This document shows, piece by piece, positions 1-6,389 of a DNA stretch of 41,164 bases (position 1 is the first letter of the stretch; every line of letters begins with the position of its first letter). A program made the position numbers and the translations under genes. The stretch is from a virus. The notes beneath the pieces are model-generated. The model made no database searches. It was not told where the DNA came from and worked only from the letters and a program-made list of their open reading frames with translations. Location of the stretch: the IMG/VR virus record IMGVR_UViG_3300042894_002146, positions 1 through 41,164 of that record; one strand, given 5' to 3'.

Positions 1-2
1 AC

Positions 3-176
3 AATGTCGTGCATACAATCATCTGGGCTGCAAAAATTCCCATCAATGCTGCCGAGGAATTGATTCTTGGTCAATATGTTGAACTTGAATATGCTAAACG
101 AGCAATTGAAGAATTTTGGGACGATAAAGATCGAACGTTAGAGGTGGTACATGAACATCTTTTATCTAAATCGTGA
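3..176 (+). CDS. 3' end of an unidentified gene (partial)
   Basis: The third forward frame is open from the window edge to a TGA at 174-176 and encodes about 57 residues (beginning NVVHTIIWAAKIPINAAEE and ending HEHLLSKS). It overlaps the start of the next gene by 26 nt, which fits the tight packing elsewhere. The residues look like a normal soluble protein with a helical, acidic C-terminus, but I do not recognise the family and the start lies outside the window. The other two forward frames close within the first 110 nt. Confidence 0.55.
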   Translation, partial: NVVHTIIWAAKIPINAAEELILGQYVELEYAKRAIEEFWDDKDRTLEVVHEHLLSKS

Positions 177-699
177 TACGAAGATCTGCGCTCAAGAGCA
201 TTGCGACAAACATGTCGTCAAGATGATCGTTGAGTATGCGCAATTGCTTTCAACGGCACATCGCATTCTTGACGGCAATCAATACTTCATCAAGAGCAAG
301 AACAATCGTAAAGTTCATCGCTGGAAATTAGATCAGTATCGCGAAGATACCATGTACCATGCAGTGAGTTGGAATCATCCTTCTGCTATTTGGGTTCGCG
401 AGTCTTTCGATCACTACCAGTGGCTCTGGAACATGGCTTCTGAACTCTGTCAGGAATATCGCCATCGCTATGGCGGCACGACTGACAAACAACACAAGTC
501 GTCGCTAGTCATTCAGAAACTGAGTTTCGCCCCAGATAACATCCCTCGAACAGGATTATTTTCCGAGCCGCCACAAGCCATGCCAGAAGATGTGAAGGTT
601 CCTGGAGACTCGATCACTGCATATAAAAACTATTATCGAGTCTACAAGAAACGTTTTGCGCGATGGACTAATAGAGAGATCCCTTCTTGGTATAAATAA
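151..699 (+). CDS. Conserved T4-superfamily phage hypothetical protein
   Basis: A 182-residue protein starting MNIFYLNRDTKICAQEHCDKH. I recognise this start (MNIFYL.RD....A..HCDKHVVKM) as a conserved uncharacterised protein of T4-like phages, especially marine ones. The CDKHVVKMIVE segment (about residues 18-28), later histidines and the many Trp/Tyr residues suggest a compact, possibly metal- or nucleotide-binding fold, but no function is established. There is no signal peptide or membrane segment. GAGGTGG just upstream of the ATG can serve as a ribosome binding site. The stop codon lies inside a TATAAATA motif just before the next gene. Confidence 0.8.
   Translation: MNIFYLNRDTKICAQEHCDKHVVKMIVEYAQLLSTAHRILDGNQYFIKSKNNRKVHRWKLDQYREDTMYHAVSWNHPSAIWVRESFDHYQWLWNMASELCQEYRHRYGGTTDKQHKSSLVIQKLSFAPDNIPRTGLFSEPPQAMPEDVKVPGDSITAYKNYYRVYKKRFARWTNREIPSWYK
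691..698 (+). promoter_or_regulatory. T4-type late promoter motif TATAAATA
   Basis: An exact TATAAATA match, the -10-like box read by the gp55/gp33-modified host polymerase in T4. It overlaps the stop codon of the gene ending at 699 and lies only 6 nt before the ATG at 704, so a transcript from it would have almost no leader. It may therefore be partly coincidental. Confidence 0.35.
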
Positions 700-703
700 G
701 AGG

Positions 704-1321
704 ATGAAGAAATTCCTCGATTTTATACAAGAAGAAGTTGCTCATAACCGTGGTCTACACGTCTTCGACGTAGACGACACGTTGTTTCATACAACCGCAA
801 AGATTCGAGTAATGAAAGGTAAGAAGCACATCGGCTCTCTTACCAATTCCGAATACAATACTCATAAACTTCCTGCTGGGCATCATTACGACTATACAGA
901 ATTCCGTTCAGCAGAGAAATTTGATACGGAATCCAAACCAAACCAGCGTATGCTTCACAAGATGAAGCAATTGCATACAAAAGCCAAGGCAACTGGCGGC
1001 AAGGTCATTATCAATACTGCTCGCGCCGACTTCGACGATAGAGATAAGTTTCTTGGAACATTCCGTAAGCATGGTGTGGACATCGACAATATCCACGTTC
1101 ATCGCGCAGGTAATTTAAAGACAGATGGTACGGTTGCCGAAAAGAAGGCAAGCATTATACGCGACCACTTAAAGAGTGGTAATTATTCTCACGTTTCGCT
1201 ATACGATGATAGTGAACATAATTTGCATCACTTCTTAAAATTGAAGCATGAGTTTCCACACATTCGCTTCAATGCACATCATGTTAAACCAGACGGGAAG
1301 TCTAAACGATACACTGGGTAA
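704..1321 (+). CDS. HAD-like phosphatase family protein
   Basis: A 205-residue protein. The ATG at 704 is preferred over an upstream in-frame TTG at 656 because it avoids a long overlap with the previous gene and has AAGAGG just upstream. HAD motif I is visible as VFDVDDTLF (D22 and D24, the nucleophile and acid/base pair), followed by INTARADF as a motif II-like strand, and YDDSEHN near residue 180 as the acidic motif IV. This fits a Mg-dependent HAD phosphohydrolase; similar genes occur in T4-like phages, some related to the phosphatase part of polynucleotide kinase. The substrate is unknown. The C-terminus is His- and Lys-rich. Confidence 0.75.
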   Translation: MKKFLDFIQEEVAHNRGLHVFDVDDTLFHTTAKIRVMKGKKHIGSLTNSEYNTHKLPAGHHYDYTEFRSAEKFDTESKPNQRMLHKMKQLHTKAKATGGKVIINTARADFDDRDKFLGTFRKHGVDIDNIHVHRAGNLKTDGTVAEKKASIIRDHLKSGNYSHVSLYDDSEHNLHHFLKLKHEFPHIRFNAHHVKPDGKSKRYTG

Positions 1322-1324
1322 TTT

Positions 1325-1651
1325 ATGCCAACTTATGAATTCTTGAATACCAATACTGGTAAAATTGAAGAACACTCCATGTCAATGTCTGCCTACGATC
1401 AGTTTAAGGCAGACAACCCGCATCTAGAAAGATACCACGGCACTGTGCCACCATTACTCTATGGCACAACCGTAAGCGATGGTATCAAGACAGACAATAC
1501 TTGGAAAGAAGTAATGTCTAAAGTTGCTGAGAAACATCCAGCAAGCCCATTAGCCGATAAGTATCTTCGTAAGAGCACGAAAGATATTAAGACTAAAGAG
1601 ATCATCAAGAAGCACAGCGAAAAAGTTCGCAATCTTGGAAAGCGAGGGTAA
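1325..1651 (+). CDS. Conserved small phage protein (MPTYEF family)
   Basis: A 108-residue protein starting MPTYEFLNTNTGKIEEHSMS. The opening resembles the FmdB-type zinc-ribbon family, but the cysteines that would bind zinc are absent, as in the T4-like phage proteins of this type that I recall. The C-terminal half is Lys-rich and helical (KDIKTKEIIKKHSEK). It starts 4 nt after the HAD gene and ends directly against the phoH start, so the three are probably co-transcribed. Function unknown. Confidence 0.7.
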   Translation: MPTYEFLNTNTGKIEEHSMSMSAYDQFKADNPHLERYHGTVPPLLYGTTVSDGIKTDNTWKEVMSKVAEKHPASPLADKYLRKSTKDIKTKEIIKKHSEKVRNLGKRG

Positions 1652-2443
1652 ATGTCAAAAAAGAAAAACTCTAATACGTTCATAGAATTTTCTGACCCAC
1701 AAGTCGAGAAAAAACCTCAACGAATTAAAGCGGCTGAACTAAAACAATTTGAACCGCTGACCGATAATCAATCTAAGTTTTTCGAAGCATATAAACGTGG
1801 CGACTATTTCGTTATGCTATACGGTTCCGCTGGTACAGGTAAGTCATTCATTGCTTGCTATCAAGCACTTCAAGAGGTTCTGGATAGAACTTCTTCATTC
1901 CATAGAGTTGTAATCGTTCGTTCAGCAGTACAGTCTCGCGATCTGGGTTTCACTCCAGGATCCGTAGAGGAAAAGATGAGTCTGTACGAACAACCTTATA
2001 TGCAGATCTGCCATACTCTATTCGGCAGACGTGATGCATACGACGCATTGAAAGAATGTGGTCGTATTGAATTCATCTCTACTAGTTTCATTCGCGGTAT
2101 GAGTTTTGACGATGCTGTGATCATCGTAGATGAATGTCAGAATATGACGTTTGAAGAATTGTCTACGATTATGACTCGTGTGGGTCATCGTTCGAAGATT
2201 ATCTTCTGCGGCGACTACAGACAGACTGACTTGTATCGAAACAACAAGGACAAATCTGGTCTAAAGAAGTTCCACGAGATTGCAAAACTCATGGCTTCTT
2301 TCACCAGCGTAGAGTTTACAACCGAAGATATTGTTCGTTCTTCTCTTGTTAAGGATTTCTTAATAGCAACAGAAAAGTACGAACGAAAAGAATACGTCTC
2401 GGAAACTGATGTGAATGTTGTTCCGTTGGTAAAAAATACTTGA
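1652..2443 (+). CDS. phoH: PhoH-like ATPase
   Basis: A 263-residue P-loop protein of the PhoH family, a core gene of marine T4-like phages. Walker A is GSAGTGKS at residues 58-65 and Walker B is VIIVDE at about 156-161, followed by CQNMTFEE, which is characteristic of PhoH. A sensor-like FCGDYRQTD segment follows near residue 186. Length matches the single-domain phage forms. PhoH proteins are predicted RNA-related ATPases linked to phosphate stress in bacteria; the phage role is not established. The start codon abuts the previous stop. A promoter for the next gene overlaps its last codons. Confidence 0.92.
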   Translation: MSKKKNSNTFIEFSDPQVEKKPQRIKAAELKQFEPLTDNQSKFFEAYKRGDYFVMLYGSAGTGKSFIACYQALQEVLDRTSSFHRVVIVRSAVQSRDLGFTPGSVEEKMSLYEQPYMQICHTLFGRRDAYDALKECGRIEFISTSFIRGMSFDDAVIIVDECQNMTFEELSTIMTRVGHRSKIIFCGDYRQTDLYRNNKDKSGLKKFHEIAKLMASFTSVEFTTEDIVRSSLVKDFLIATEKYERKEYVSETDVNVVPLVKNT

Positions 2444-2468
2444 CTTGTAACGTATAATATGTTACAAT
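2440..2468 (+). promoter_or_regulatory. Sigma70-like promoter with embedded inverted repeat
   Basis: TTGACT (2440-2445) and TACAAT (2463-2468) are separated by exactly 17 nt, a near-consensus sigma70 promoter directed at the exonuclease gene at 2497. A perfect 7-bp inverted repeat, TTGTAAC (2445-2451) and GTTACAA (2461-2467), is centred in the spacer and overlaps both boxes. It could be a repressor operator. A second -10-like TATAAT lies at 2453-2458. Confidence 0.6.
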
Positions 2469-2496
2469 AGAGTGTCGTCCTTTATGAGTATCTTTC

Positions 2497-3180
2497 ATGT
2501 TTAATCATATACATCATGACTTTCCGAAACTAGTACAAGAGAATGTTGATGGCGCTCGCTGTTACGTTACTCCGACTGGTGAGAAATATGCTTCTGTCAC
2601 CACCGTTCTTTCAAACTATAAAAAGAAAGAACTCATGGAGTGGCGCGCAAGAGTTGGTGAAGAAAAAGCCAACGAGATCTCGCGCAAAGCGACGACCAGA
2701 GGTACTGGCGTCCACAAAGCCATTGAGCGACATTTACTTAATGAAGAAGTGGATGTCCTTCGCGAAAACATGATGCCGAACGTGCGCAATCTTTTCGTGA
2801 AGATGAAGAAAGAGTTAGTTAAGATTAACAACATTCATTGTTTGGAATCCAAACTCTTTTCTCATGAACTTAAACTTGCGGGACAGGTTGACTGCGTTGC
2901 TGAATACAACGGCGTTCTTTCTGTTATCGACTTCAAGACTTCGGTTCGTCTTAAGAAAAAGGAAGATATTGAAAATTACTTTATGCAGGGCGTTGCATAC
3001 GGTACAATGTTCACCGAGTTGACTGGGCTTCCTTTCGAGCAAGTTGTCATTATCATCGGTGTTGATACTGCGGACTTCTGTCAGACCATGTCTGTTAAGG
3101 GCGATGATCTTAAAGTTTATCGCGAGAAGTTGCAAGGTTACATCGATGAATATTACAGAACGCATCAATTCTCAAAATAG
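2497..3180 (+). CDS. PD-(D/E)XK exonuclease, MGME1-like
   Basis: A 227-residue nuclease of the PD-(D/E)XK superfamily, resembling phage relatives of the mitochondrial exonuclease MGME1. An early RGTGVHKAIE segment holds H73; E117 lies in LESKLFS; the core reads KLAGQVDCVAEYNG then VLSVIDFKTS, giving D132, D145 and K147 as the metal-binding and catalytic residues; a QGVAYG segment (about 164-169) matches the family's C-terminal motif. It probably trims single-stranded DNA during replication or recombination. It has its own sigma70-like promoter just upstream, and the Shine-Dalgarno is weak. Confidence 0.82.
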   Translation: MFNHIHHDFPKLVQENVDGARCYVTPTGEKYASVTTVLSNYKKKELMEWRARVGEEKANEISRKATTRGTGVHKAIERHLLNEEVDVLRENMMPNVRNLFVKMKKELVKINNIHCLESKLFSHELKLAGQVDCVAEYNGVLSVIDFKTSVRLKKKEDIENYFMQGVAYGTMFTELTGLPFEQVVIIIGVDTADFCQTMSVKGDDLKVYREKLQGYIDEYYRTHQFSK

Positions 3181-3190
3181 GTAATATATT

Positions 3191-3376
3191 ATGGATCTGC
3201 CAATTAGTGAAAATGAACTTCGCGATATCGTAATTGCTTTACAGATCGCCAGCGGTCAAAGTCAAAACCCAAGATTTCAAGATCTTTCTGAGCGGCTTAA
3301 GTTGGTCGAACAGTTGATCGTTGAAGGTAAACCATATAAGAAGATTCTCCGCGAAGAATACGGCATGGTTGCCTAA
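3191..3376 (+). CDS. Small conserved phage protein
   Basis: A 61-residue, mostly helical protein starting MDLPISENELRDIVIALQIA. It follows the exonuclease by 10 nt and ends at a TAA (3374-3376) before a 123-bp non-coding gap. Similar short proteins with an LPISE.EL opening occur in T4-like phage genomes, as I recall, with no known function. No cysteines, membrane segment or signal peptide are present. The start is supported by the run of tightly spaced genes rather than by a strong ribosome binding site. Confidence 0.65.
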   Translation: MDLPISENELRDIVIALQIASGQSQNPRFQDLSERLKLVEQLIVEGKPYKKILREEYGMVA

Positions 3377-3409
3377 TAGCCACTATCAATCGTTTCTATA
3401 GTATTAATT

Positions 3410-3443
3410 TATCGCAAAAAGTGCGATAGAGGGTTCTTTTTTT
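3410..3443 (+). terminator. Possible intrinsic terminator
   Basis: A perfect 7-bp stem TATCGCA/TGCGATA (3410-3416 and 3422-3428) closes a 5-nt AAAAG loop. A run of seven T starts at 3437, about 8 nt past the stem. The distance is longer than ideal, so this is a weak terminator or an mRNA stabiliser separating the exonuclease unit from the ahpC unit. Confidence 0.45.
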
Positions 3444-3457
3444 CATATATACGTTGT

Positions 3458-3478
3458 GTATAGGTTTCGTATAGGTTT
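3458..3478 (+). repeat. Tandem GTATAGGTTT direct repeat upstream of ahpC
   Basis: GTATAGGTTT occurs twice, at 3458-3467 and 3469-3478, with an 11-nt period, so both copies face the same side of the helix. It lies in the only sizeable gap before ahpC, just before TTATACAGGAG. It may be a regulator binding site or part of the promoter; I could not place a convincing -35/-10 pair. Confidence 0.4.
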
Positions 3479-3499
3479 TTGTTATACAGGAGTTATAAA

Positions 3500-4072
3500 A
3501 TGAAGACAGTTGGAGATAAGTTAGAAGAATTCCGCATCACTGGTGTGAAGCCTGGTGCTCTTACACCTGACAATGCTTTCGAAGAAATTACAGAAGCATC
3601 TTTCGCAGGTAAGTGGAAAGTTATTGTATTCTATCCAAAAGATTTCACGTTTGTTTGCCCAACGGAAATCGTTGCTTATGACAAGTTGAACAAGGACTTC
3701 GCTGATCGCGATGCTGTTCTTTTGATCGGTAGCACTGACAACGAGTTCTGTAAGTTGGCATGGAAGAATGCTCATGAAGATCTTAAGAAAACTACATCTT
3801 GGTTCTTTGCTGATACTGCTCGTAGCAGCGATGCATACTACAATGAGAGCGAAAGCCTTGTTGATCATCTTGGTGTGTTCTTTAAGCCAGCAGGTGCTGC
3901 TCTTCGCGCAACGTTTATCGTTGATCCAGATGGAATCATTCAGCATGTCACTGTGAATAATCTAAACGTCGGACGCAATCCAGAGGAAACACTTCGTATC
4001 CTCGATGCTTTGCAGACGGGTGAACTTTGCCAGTGCAATCGTCAGGTTGGTGAAGCAACTCTATCAAAATAA
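3500..4072 (+). CDS. ahpC: AhpC-type 2-Cys peroxiredoxin
   Basis: A 190-residue peroxiredoxin that would reduce hydrogen peroxide and organic hydroperoxides in the cytoplasm. The ATG at 3500 is chosen over an upstream TTG because CAGGAG lies 8 nt before it. The peroxidatic cysteine is C53 in DFTFVCPTE; resolving cysteines lie in ELCQCN (C177 and C179). The two-cysteine C-terminus matches the AhpD-dependent AhpC of actinobacteria such as Mycobacterium tuberculosis rather than the AhpF type. VTFIVDP-like (ATFIVDPDG) and VGRNPEETLR segments complete the family signature. It is followed 12 nt later by the EF-hand gene and then ahpD, so the pair is probably co-expressed. Peroxiredoxins are uncommon in phage genomes. 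Confidence 0.93.
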   Translation: MKTVGDKLEEFRITGVKPGALTPDNAFEEITEASFAGKWKVIVFYPKDFTFVCPTEIVAYDKLNKDFADRDAVLLIGSTDNEFCKLAWKNAHEDLKKTTSWFFADTARSSDAYYNESESLVDHLGVFFKPAGAALRATFIVDPDGIIQHVTVNNLNVGRNPEETLRILDALQTGELCQCNRQVGEATLSK

Positions 4073-4084
4073 AGGAAAACTTAA

Positions 4085-4333
4085 ATGAAGAAATTAATCA
4101 TTGGATTGATTATGTTATCTGCGCCAGCAATGGCTCAAGACCGTGTGGCACAGTATGACTTTGACAAGGATGGCAAAGTATCATTTGATGACATTAATCG
4201 TTACTGCACAATTACAAAGTCACTCTTTGAAACTGCTGATAAGAACGGTGATGGTTTTTTGAACAATTCAGAAATGCGCACAGCAAAGAGATATCTCTTT
4301 GAGCGTTGCATGGAAACACCAAAGAACGTCTAA
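4085..4333 (+). CDS. Small secreted EF-hand calcium-binding protein
   Basis: An 82-residue protein with a Sec signal peptide (MKK, then a hydrophobic stretch, then APAMA before Q18, a good signal peptidase I site). The mature part holds two EF-hand loops: D25-D36 (DFDKDGKVSFDD) and D52-E63 (DKNGDGFLNNSE), with Ca ligands present at the expected positions. Two cysteines (C41, C75) could form a disulfide in the periplasm. It lies 12 nt from ahpC and 12 nt from ahpD, with good ribosome binding sites on both sides, so it belongs to the same operon. I know of no assigned role for such a protein in phages. Confidence 0.8.
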   Translation: MKKLIIGLIMLSAPAMAQDRVAQYDFDKDGKVSFDDINRYCTITKSLFETADKNGDGFLNNSEMRTAKRYLFERCMETPKNV

Positions 4334-4345
4334 TAGGAGAATAAA

Positions 4346-4858
4346 ATGAATTGGGTCAATGTAATTAAAGAAGGTTTACCAGAATACGCAAAAGATACAA
4401 AGTTAAATCTTGACGCTGTTCTTCTTCGCAGTACACTTGATCCTGTGATTGCACAAGGATGTGCACTTGCCGCAGCGTTTGCTGCTGGCAATTCTAGACT
4501 CGCAACAGCAATCGACGCAGAGATCGAGGACCGTAAGGAAGCCGATGCTGCGTTGACTGCTGCTGCAATTATGGCTCAAAATAATGTTTGGTATCCATAC
4601 GTTGAAATGGCTAGTGATCCTGCACTCAAAGGATTGCCTGCTCAACTTCGTATGAATGGCATTATGAATCACGGTGGCACTTCGAAGATCAACTTCGAAA
4701 CATATTCTCTCGCAGCCTCAATCGTAGGCAAATGCCACTTCTGCGTCAAGGCTCACTATGAGACTCTCAAGAAAGAAGGTCTCACAGTTGAACAACTTCG
4801 CGACATTGGTCGTATCGCTGCTGTTGTAAATTCAGTAGCGAAAGTTCTTGCTGGCTAA
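4346..4858 (+). CDS. ahpD: AhpD-type alkylhydroperoxidase / AhpC reductase
   Basis: A 170-residue, all-helical protein of the AhpD (carboxymuconolactone decarboxylase-like) family. In M. tuberculosis AhpD regenerates AhpC using electrons from dihydrolipoamide-bearing proteins. The catalytic region GKCHFCVKAH gives C130, C133 and H137, and E118 is also conserved, matching the mycobacterial numbering. The usual His between the cysteines (CSHC) is shifted: here the motif reads CHFC. The N-terminal ALPEYAKD-like segment (GLPEYAKDTKLNL) is also family-typical. RBS AGGAG lies 7 nt before the start. Downstream is the tmRNA gene, beginning almost at once. Confidence 0.92.
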   Translation: MNWVNVIKEGLPEYAKDTKLNLDAVLLRSTLDPVIAQGCALAAAFAAGNSRLATAIDAEIEDRKEADAALTAAAIMAQNNVWYPYVEMASDPALKGLPAQLRMNGIMNHGGTSKINFETYSLAASIVGKCHFCVKAHYETLKKEGLTVEQLRDIGRIAAVVNSVAKVLAG

Positions 4859-4930
4859 ATAAAAACAATGGTTGTAAACTGACAATTAAAAGTGTTCTGG
4901 ACTCGGGTTCGACCCCCGACATCTCCACCA

Positions 4931-4974
4931 AATGCCCATCACCTCTGCAGCAATGTACGTGGTGGCTATCTTAT
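4931..4974 (+). other. Intervening segment removed from tmRNA precursor
   Basis: The 44 nt between the CCA end of the acceptor piece and the GGGG start of the coding piece. It can fold with CACC/GGTG and GCC/GGC pairing around a loop. In known permuted tmRNAs this segment is excised, leaving two RNA pieces; that this happens here is inferred. Confidence 0.75.
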
Positions 4975-5061
4975 GGGGATGAATTTGGCTTCGACAGGGC
5001 AAGTAATAACCTGACAGCAACCAGTGAGGCGACTGACTTAATCAGCGCAAAAATAGTAACT

Positions 5062-5100
5062 GCAAATGATAGCAATTACGACATGGCTCTTGCGGCGTAA
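5062..5100 (+). other. tmRNA proteolysis-tag reading frame
   Basis: The resume codon GCA is followed by codons for the rest of the tag ANDSNYDMALAA and a TAA stop. The AND opening and ALAA ending are typical degradation tags recognised by ClpXP. The AAAAATAGTAACT stretch before it fits the usual resume-site context. Confidence 0.92.
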
Positions 5101-5196
5101 GCCGATTTAGATTACCTGAGTTTTCGGTGGGTTTTCTTGGAAACAGAATAAACGCACCATTTGTCATAACACACACAACACACAAAGGAGATGAAA

Positions 5197-5436
5197 ATGA
5201 CTATGACACCTTATGAAATTAGACTAGAGTTGGTAAAACTCGCAAAAGATATGCTGAGCGAAGAGTTTAATACTCGACACTCAACCATTAAAAGCGAATG
5301 GGAAGTATTGTGCTCCGCAGCAATGGGAAACAAAACACAACTTCCATCTCAACCAAATTATCCGAAGTATTTTACTGAGGATGATGTTTTGGATAAAGCC
5401 ACACGGTTGAATGATTTTATTTCAAACGGCAAGTAA
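5197..5436 (+). CDS. Small conserved phage protein (MTPYEIR family)
   Basis: A 79-residue protein starting MTMTPYEIRLELVKLAKDM. The ATG at 5197 is preferred to the in-frame ATG at 5191 because AAAGGAG (5184-5190) then has a 6-nt spacer. Comparable small proteins with an MTPYE(I/L)R....AK opening are common in T4-like phages of marine bacteria, with no known function. It is predicted helical, with a Pro-rich middle (LPSQPNYPKYF). It lies between the tmRNA and a strong terminator, so it is likely the last gene of the ahpC-ahpD-ssrA transcript or of a short unit of its own. Confidence 0.75.
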   Translation: MTMTPYEIRLELVKLAKDMLSEEFNTRHSTIKSEWEVLCSAAMGNKTQLPSQPNYPKYFTEDDVLDKATRLNDFISNGK

Positions 5437-5474
5437 TGGCTAAGAGTTGACCGCTTGGTAACAGAAAAGTCAGG

Positions 5475-5500
5475 TGGCGAGGGCAACCTCGCCATTCTTT
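5475..5500 (+). terminator. Intrinsic terminator with GNRA loop
   Basis: Perfect 8-bp stem TGGCGAGG/CCTCGCCA (5475-5482 and 5487-5494) with a GCAA tetraloop, followed by a T-rich run (TTCTTT). It closes the ahp/tmRNA region ahead of the sugar genes. Confidence 0.75.
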
Positions 5501-5519
5501 ACTTACTTTATATTCTCAT

Positions 5520-6359
5520 ATGAAAGTTGCAATATATCAATCATATTACGCCAAAGAGCAAACAATCAATCTTGATTATCGAAATTTCATTCCGTTCGAT
5601 AACACAGAAAACGCTCAACCACAACTGAGAGAATATCCTCTCCATAAGAAGATTTACGAGAAACATAAGGAAGATAAAGACACGCACTGGGGTCTTGTAA
5701 GTTGGAAGTGGGGAGAGAAGATAAAATCTGATGGCACTTTCTTCGTTCGTTGGATTAAAAAGAATCCAGGTTATGATCTCTATTTTATTGATCCGCACAT
5801 ACAAGAAGCCGCAGCCTTTAAGAACCCATTCATAAATGGCGACATCTCTCATCCTGGATTGATAGAATTCAATCGTCGGCTATTGAAAAAATTAAACTTA
5901 GATATTGATCTTGATCGTGATGGTTTTCATCCCGACTTAACTTCGACTTGTACTTTTTGGATTGGTAACAAAAAGTTTTGGAACGAGTGGTTTTCTTTTT
6001 TTGAAGAATGCATGGAAATAATCAAGAATGATCGTGATTTGTTTGAGTTTGCATATGGTCCATCATTAAAACTGCATCTTGGTCGTCCCACCATAAATTT
6101 CCCATTCATACACGAAAGATTAATTTCTTTTTATTTGTATAAACAAAAGAGTCTTCGTTGGACCAAATATCCATACGATTCTACTACCTTCTATAACAAA
6201 TTGACTTTGGAATATGGTGACAGTGGATTGGTCTTTTATAAGACATTGTATCTTTTGAAAAAGAAAGAAACATACTGTGGTAACAAATTGATTAAACCTA
6301 TGACTGATGAAGAGTTCGGTCACAAGAGTAAAATTCGTACTCCTGATGGTATTATCTAG
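5520..6359 (+). CDS. Hypothetical protein, possible glycosyltransferase
   Basis: A 279-residue protein rich in aromatic residues and lysine. The N-terminus (MKVAIYQSYY) looks like a first beta strand of a nucleotide-sugar fold, with a WGLVSWKWGEK segment near residue 60 and an FYLYK segment near 205. This pattern and its place before a sugar epimerase and a GT2 glycosyltransferase suggest a glycan-modifying role, but I cannot name the family and see no certain DXD motif. No clear Shine-Dalgarno lies before the ATG. It could act on phage DNA, virion proteins or the host surface. Confidence 0.6.
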   Translation: MKVAIYQSYYAKEQTINLDYRNFIPFDNTENAQPQLREYPLHKKIYEKHKEDKDTHWGLVSWKWGEKIKSDGTFFVRWIKKNPGYDLYFIDPHIQEAAAFKNPFINGDISHPGLIEFNRRLLKKLNLDIDLDRDGFHPDLTSTCTFWIGNKKFWNEWFSFFEECMEIIKNDRDLFEFAYGPSLKLHLGRPTINFPFIHERLISFYLYKQKSLRWTKYPYDSTTFYNKLTLEYGDSGLVFYKTLYLLKKKETYCGNKLIKPMTDEEFGHKSKIRTPDGII

Positions 6360-6367
6360 AATAAATA
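6360..6367 (+). promoter_or_regulatory. Late-promoter-like motif AATAAATA
   Basis: A match to NATAAATA, the late promoter consensus reported for T4-like cyanophages, directly after the stop of the preceding gene and 22 nt before the ATG of the epimerase gene. Confidence 0.4.
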
Positions 6368-6389
6368 AATCAAAATAATTGGAGGATTT

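Larger units (their letters stand above)
4868..5160 (+). ncRNA. ssrA: Circularly permuted (two-piece) tmRNA
   Basis: The 3' half of the tRNA-like domain comes first: T-arm TCGGG-TTCGACC-CCCGA (4903-4919), acceptor strand CATCTCC (4920-4926), A and encoded CCA (4928-4930). The coding piece follows, beginning with the 5' acceptor strand GGGGATG (4975-4981), which pairs with CATCTCC over 7 bp (one G-U), then the TTGGCTTCGAC D-region typical of tmRNA, a CTGA/TCAG hairpin and the tag reading frame. A GGTG/CACC helix (5127-5130 with 5156-5159) probably closes the 3' end. This order is the permuted architecture of alphaproteobacterial, cyanobacterial and some betaproteobacterial tmRNAs. The outer ends are approximate. 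tmRNA rescues stalled ribosomes with SmpB; no smpB gene is seen here. Confidence 0.93.

Noticed and set aside
656-703. TTG start for the HAD-like gene
   Set aside because: Would overlap the previous gene by 44 nt with no ribosome binding site; the ATG at 704 begins a natural N-terminus.
1325-1651. FmdB-type zinc-ribbon regulator
   Set aside because: Only the MPTYEF start matches; the zinc-binding cysteines are absent.
4898-4930. A stand-alone tRNA suggested by the T-arm and CCA
   Set aside because: No anticodon or D-arm precedes it; the 5' acceptor partner lies downstream at 4975, which makes it the acceptor part of the permuted tmRNA.
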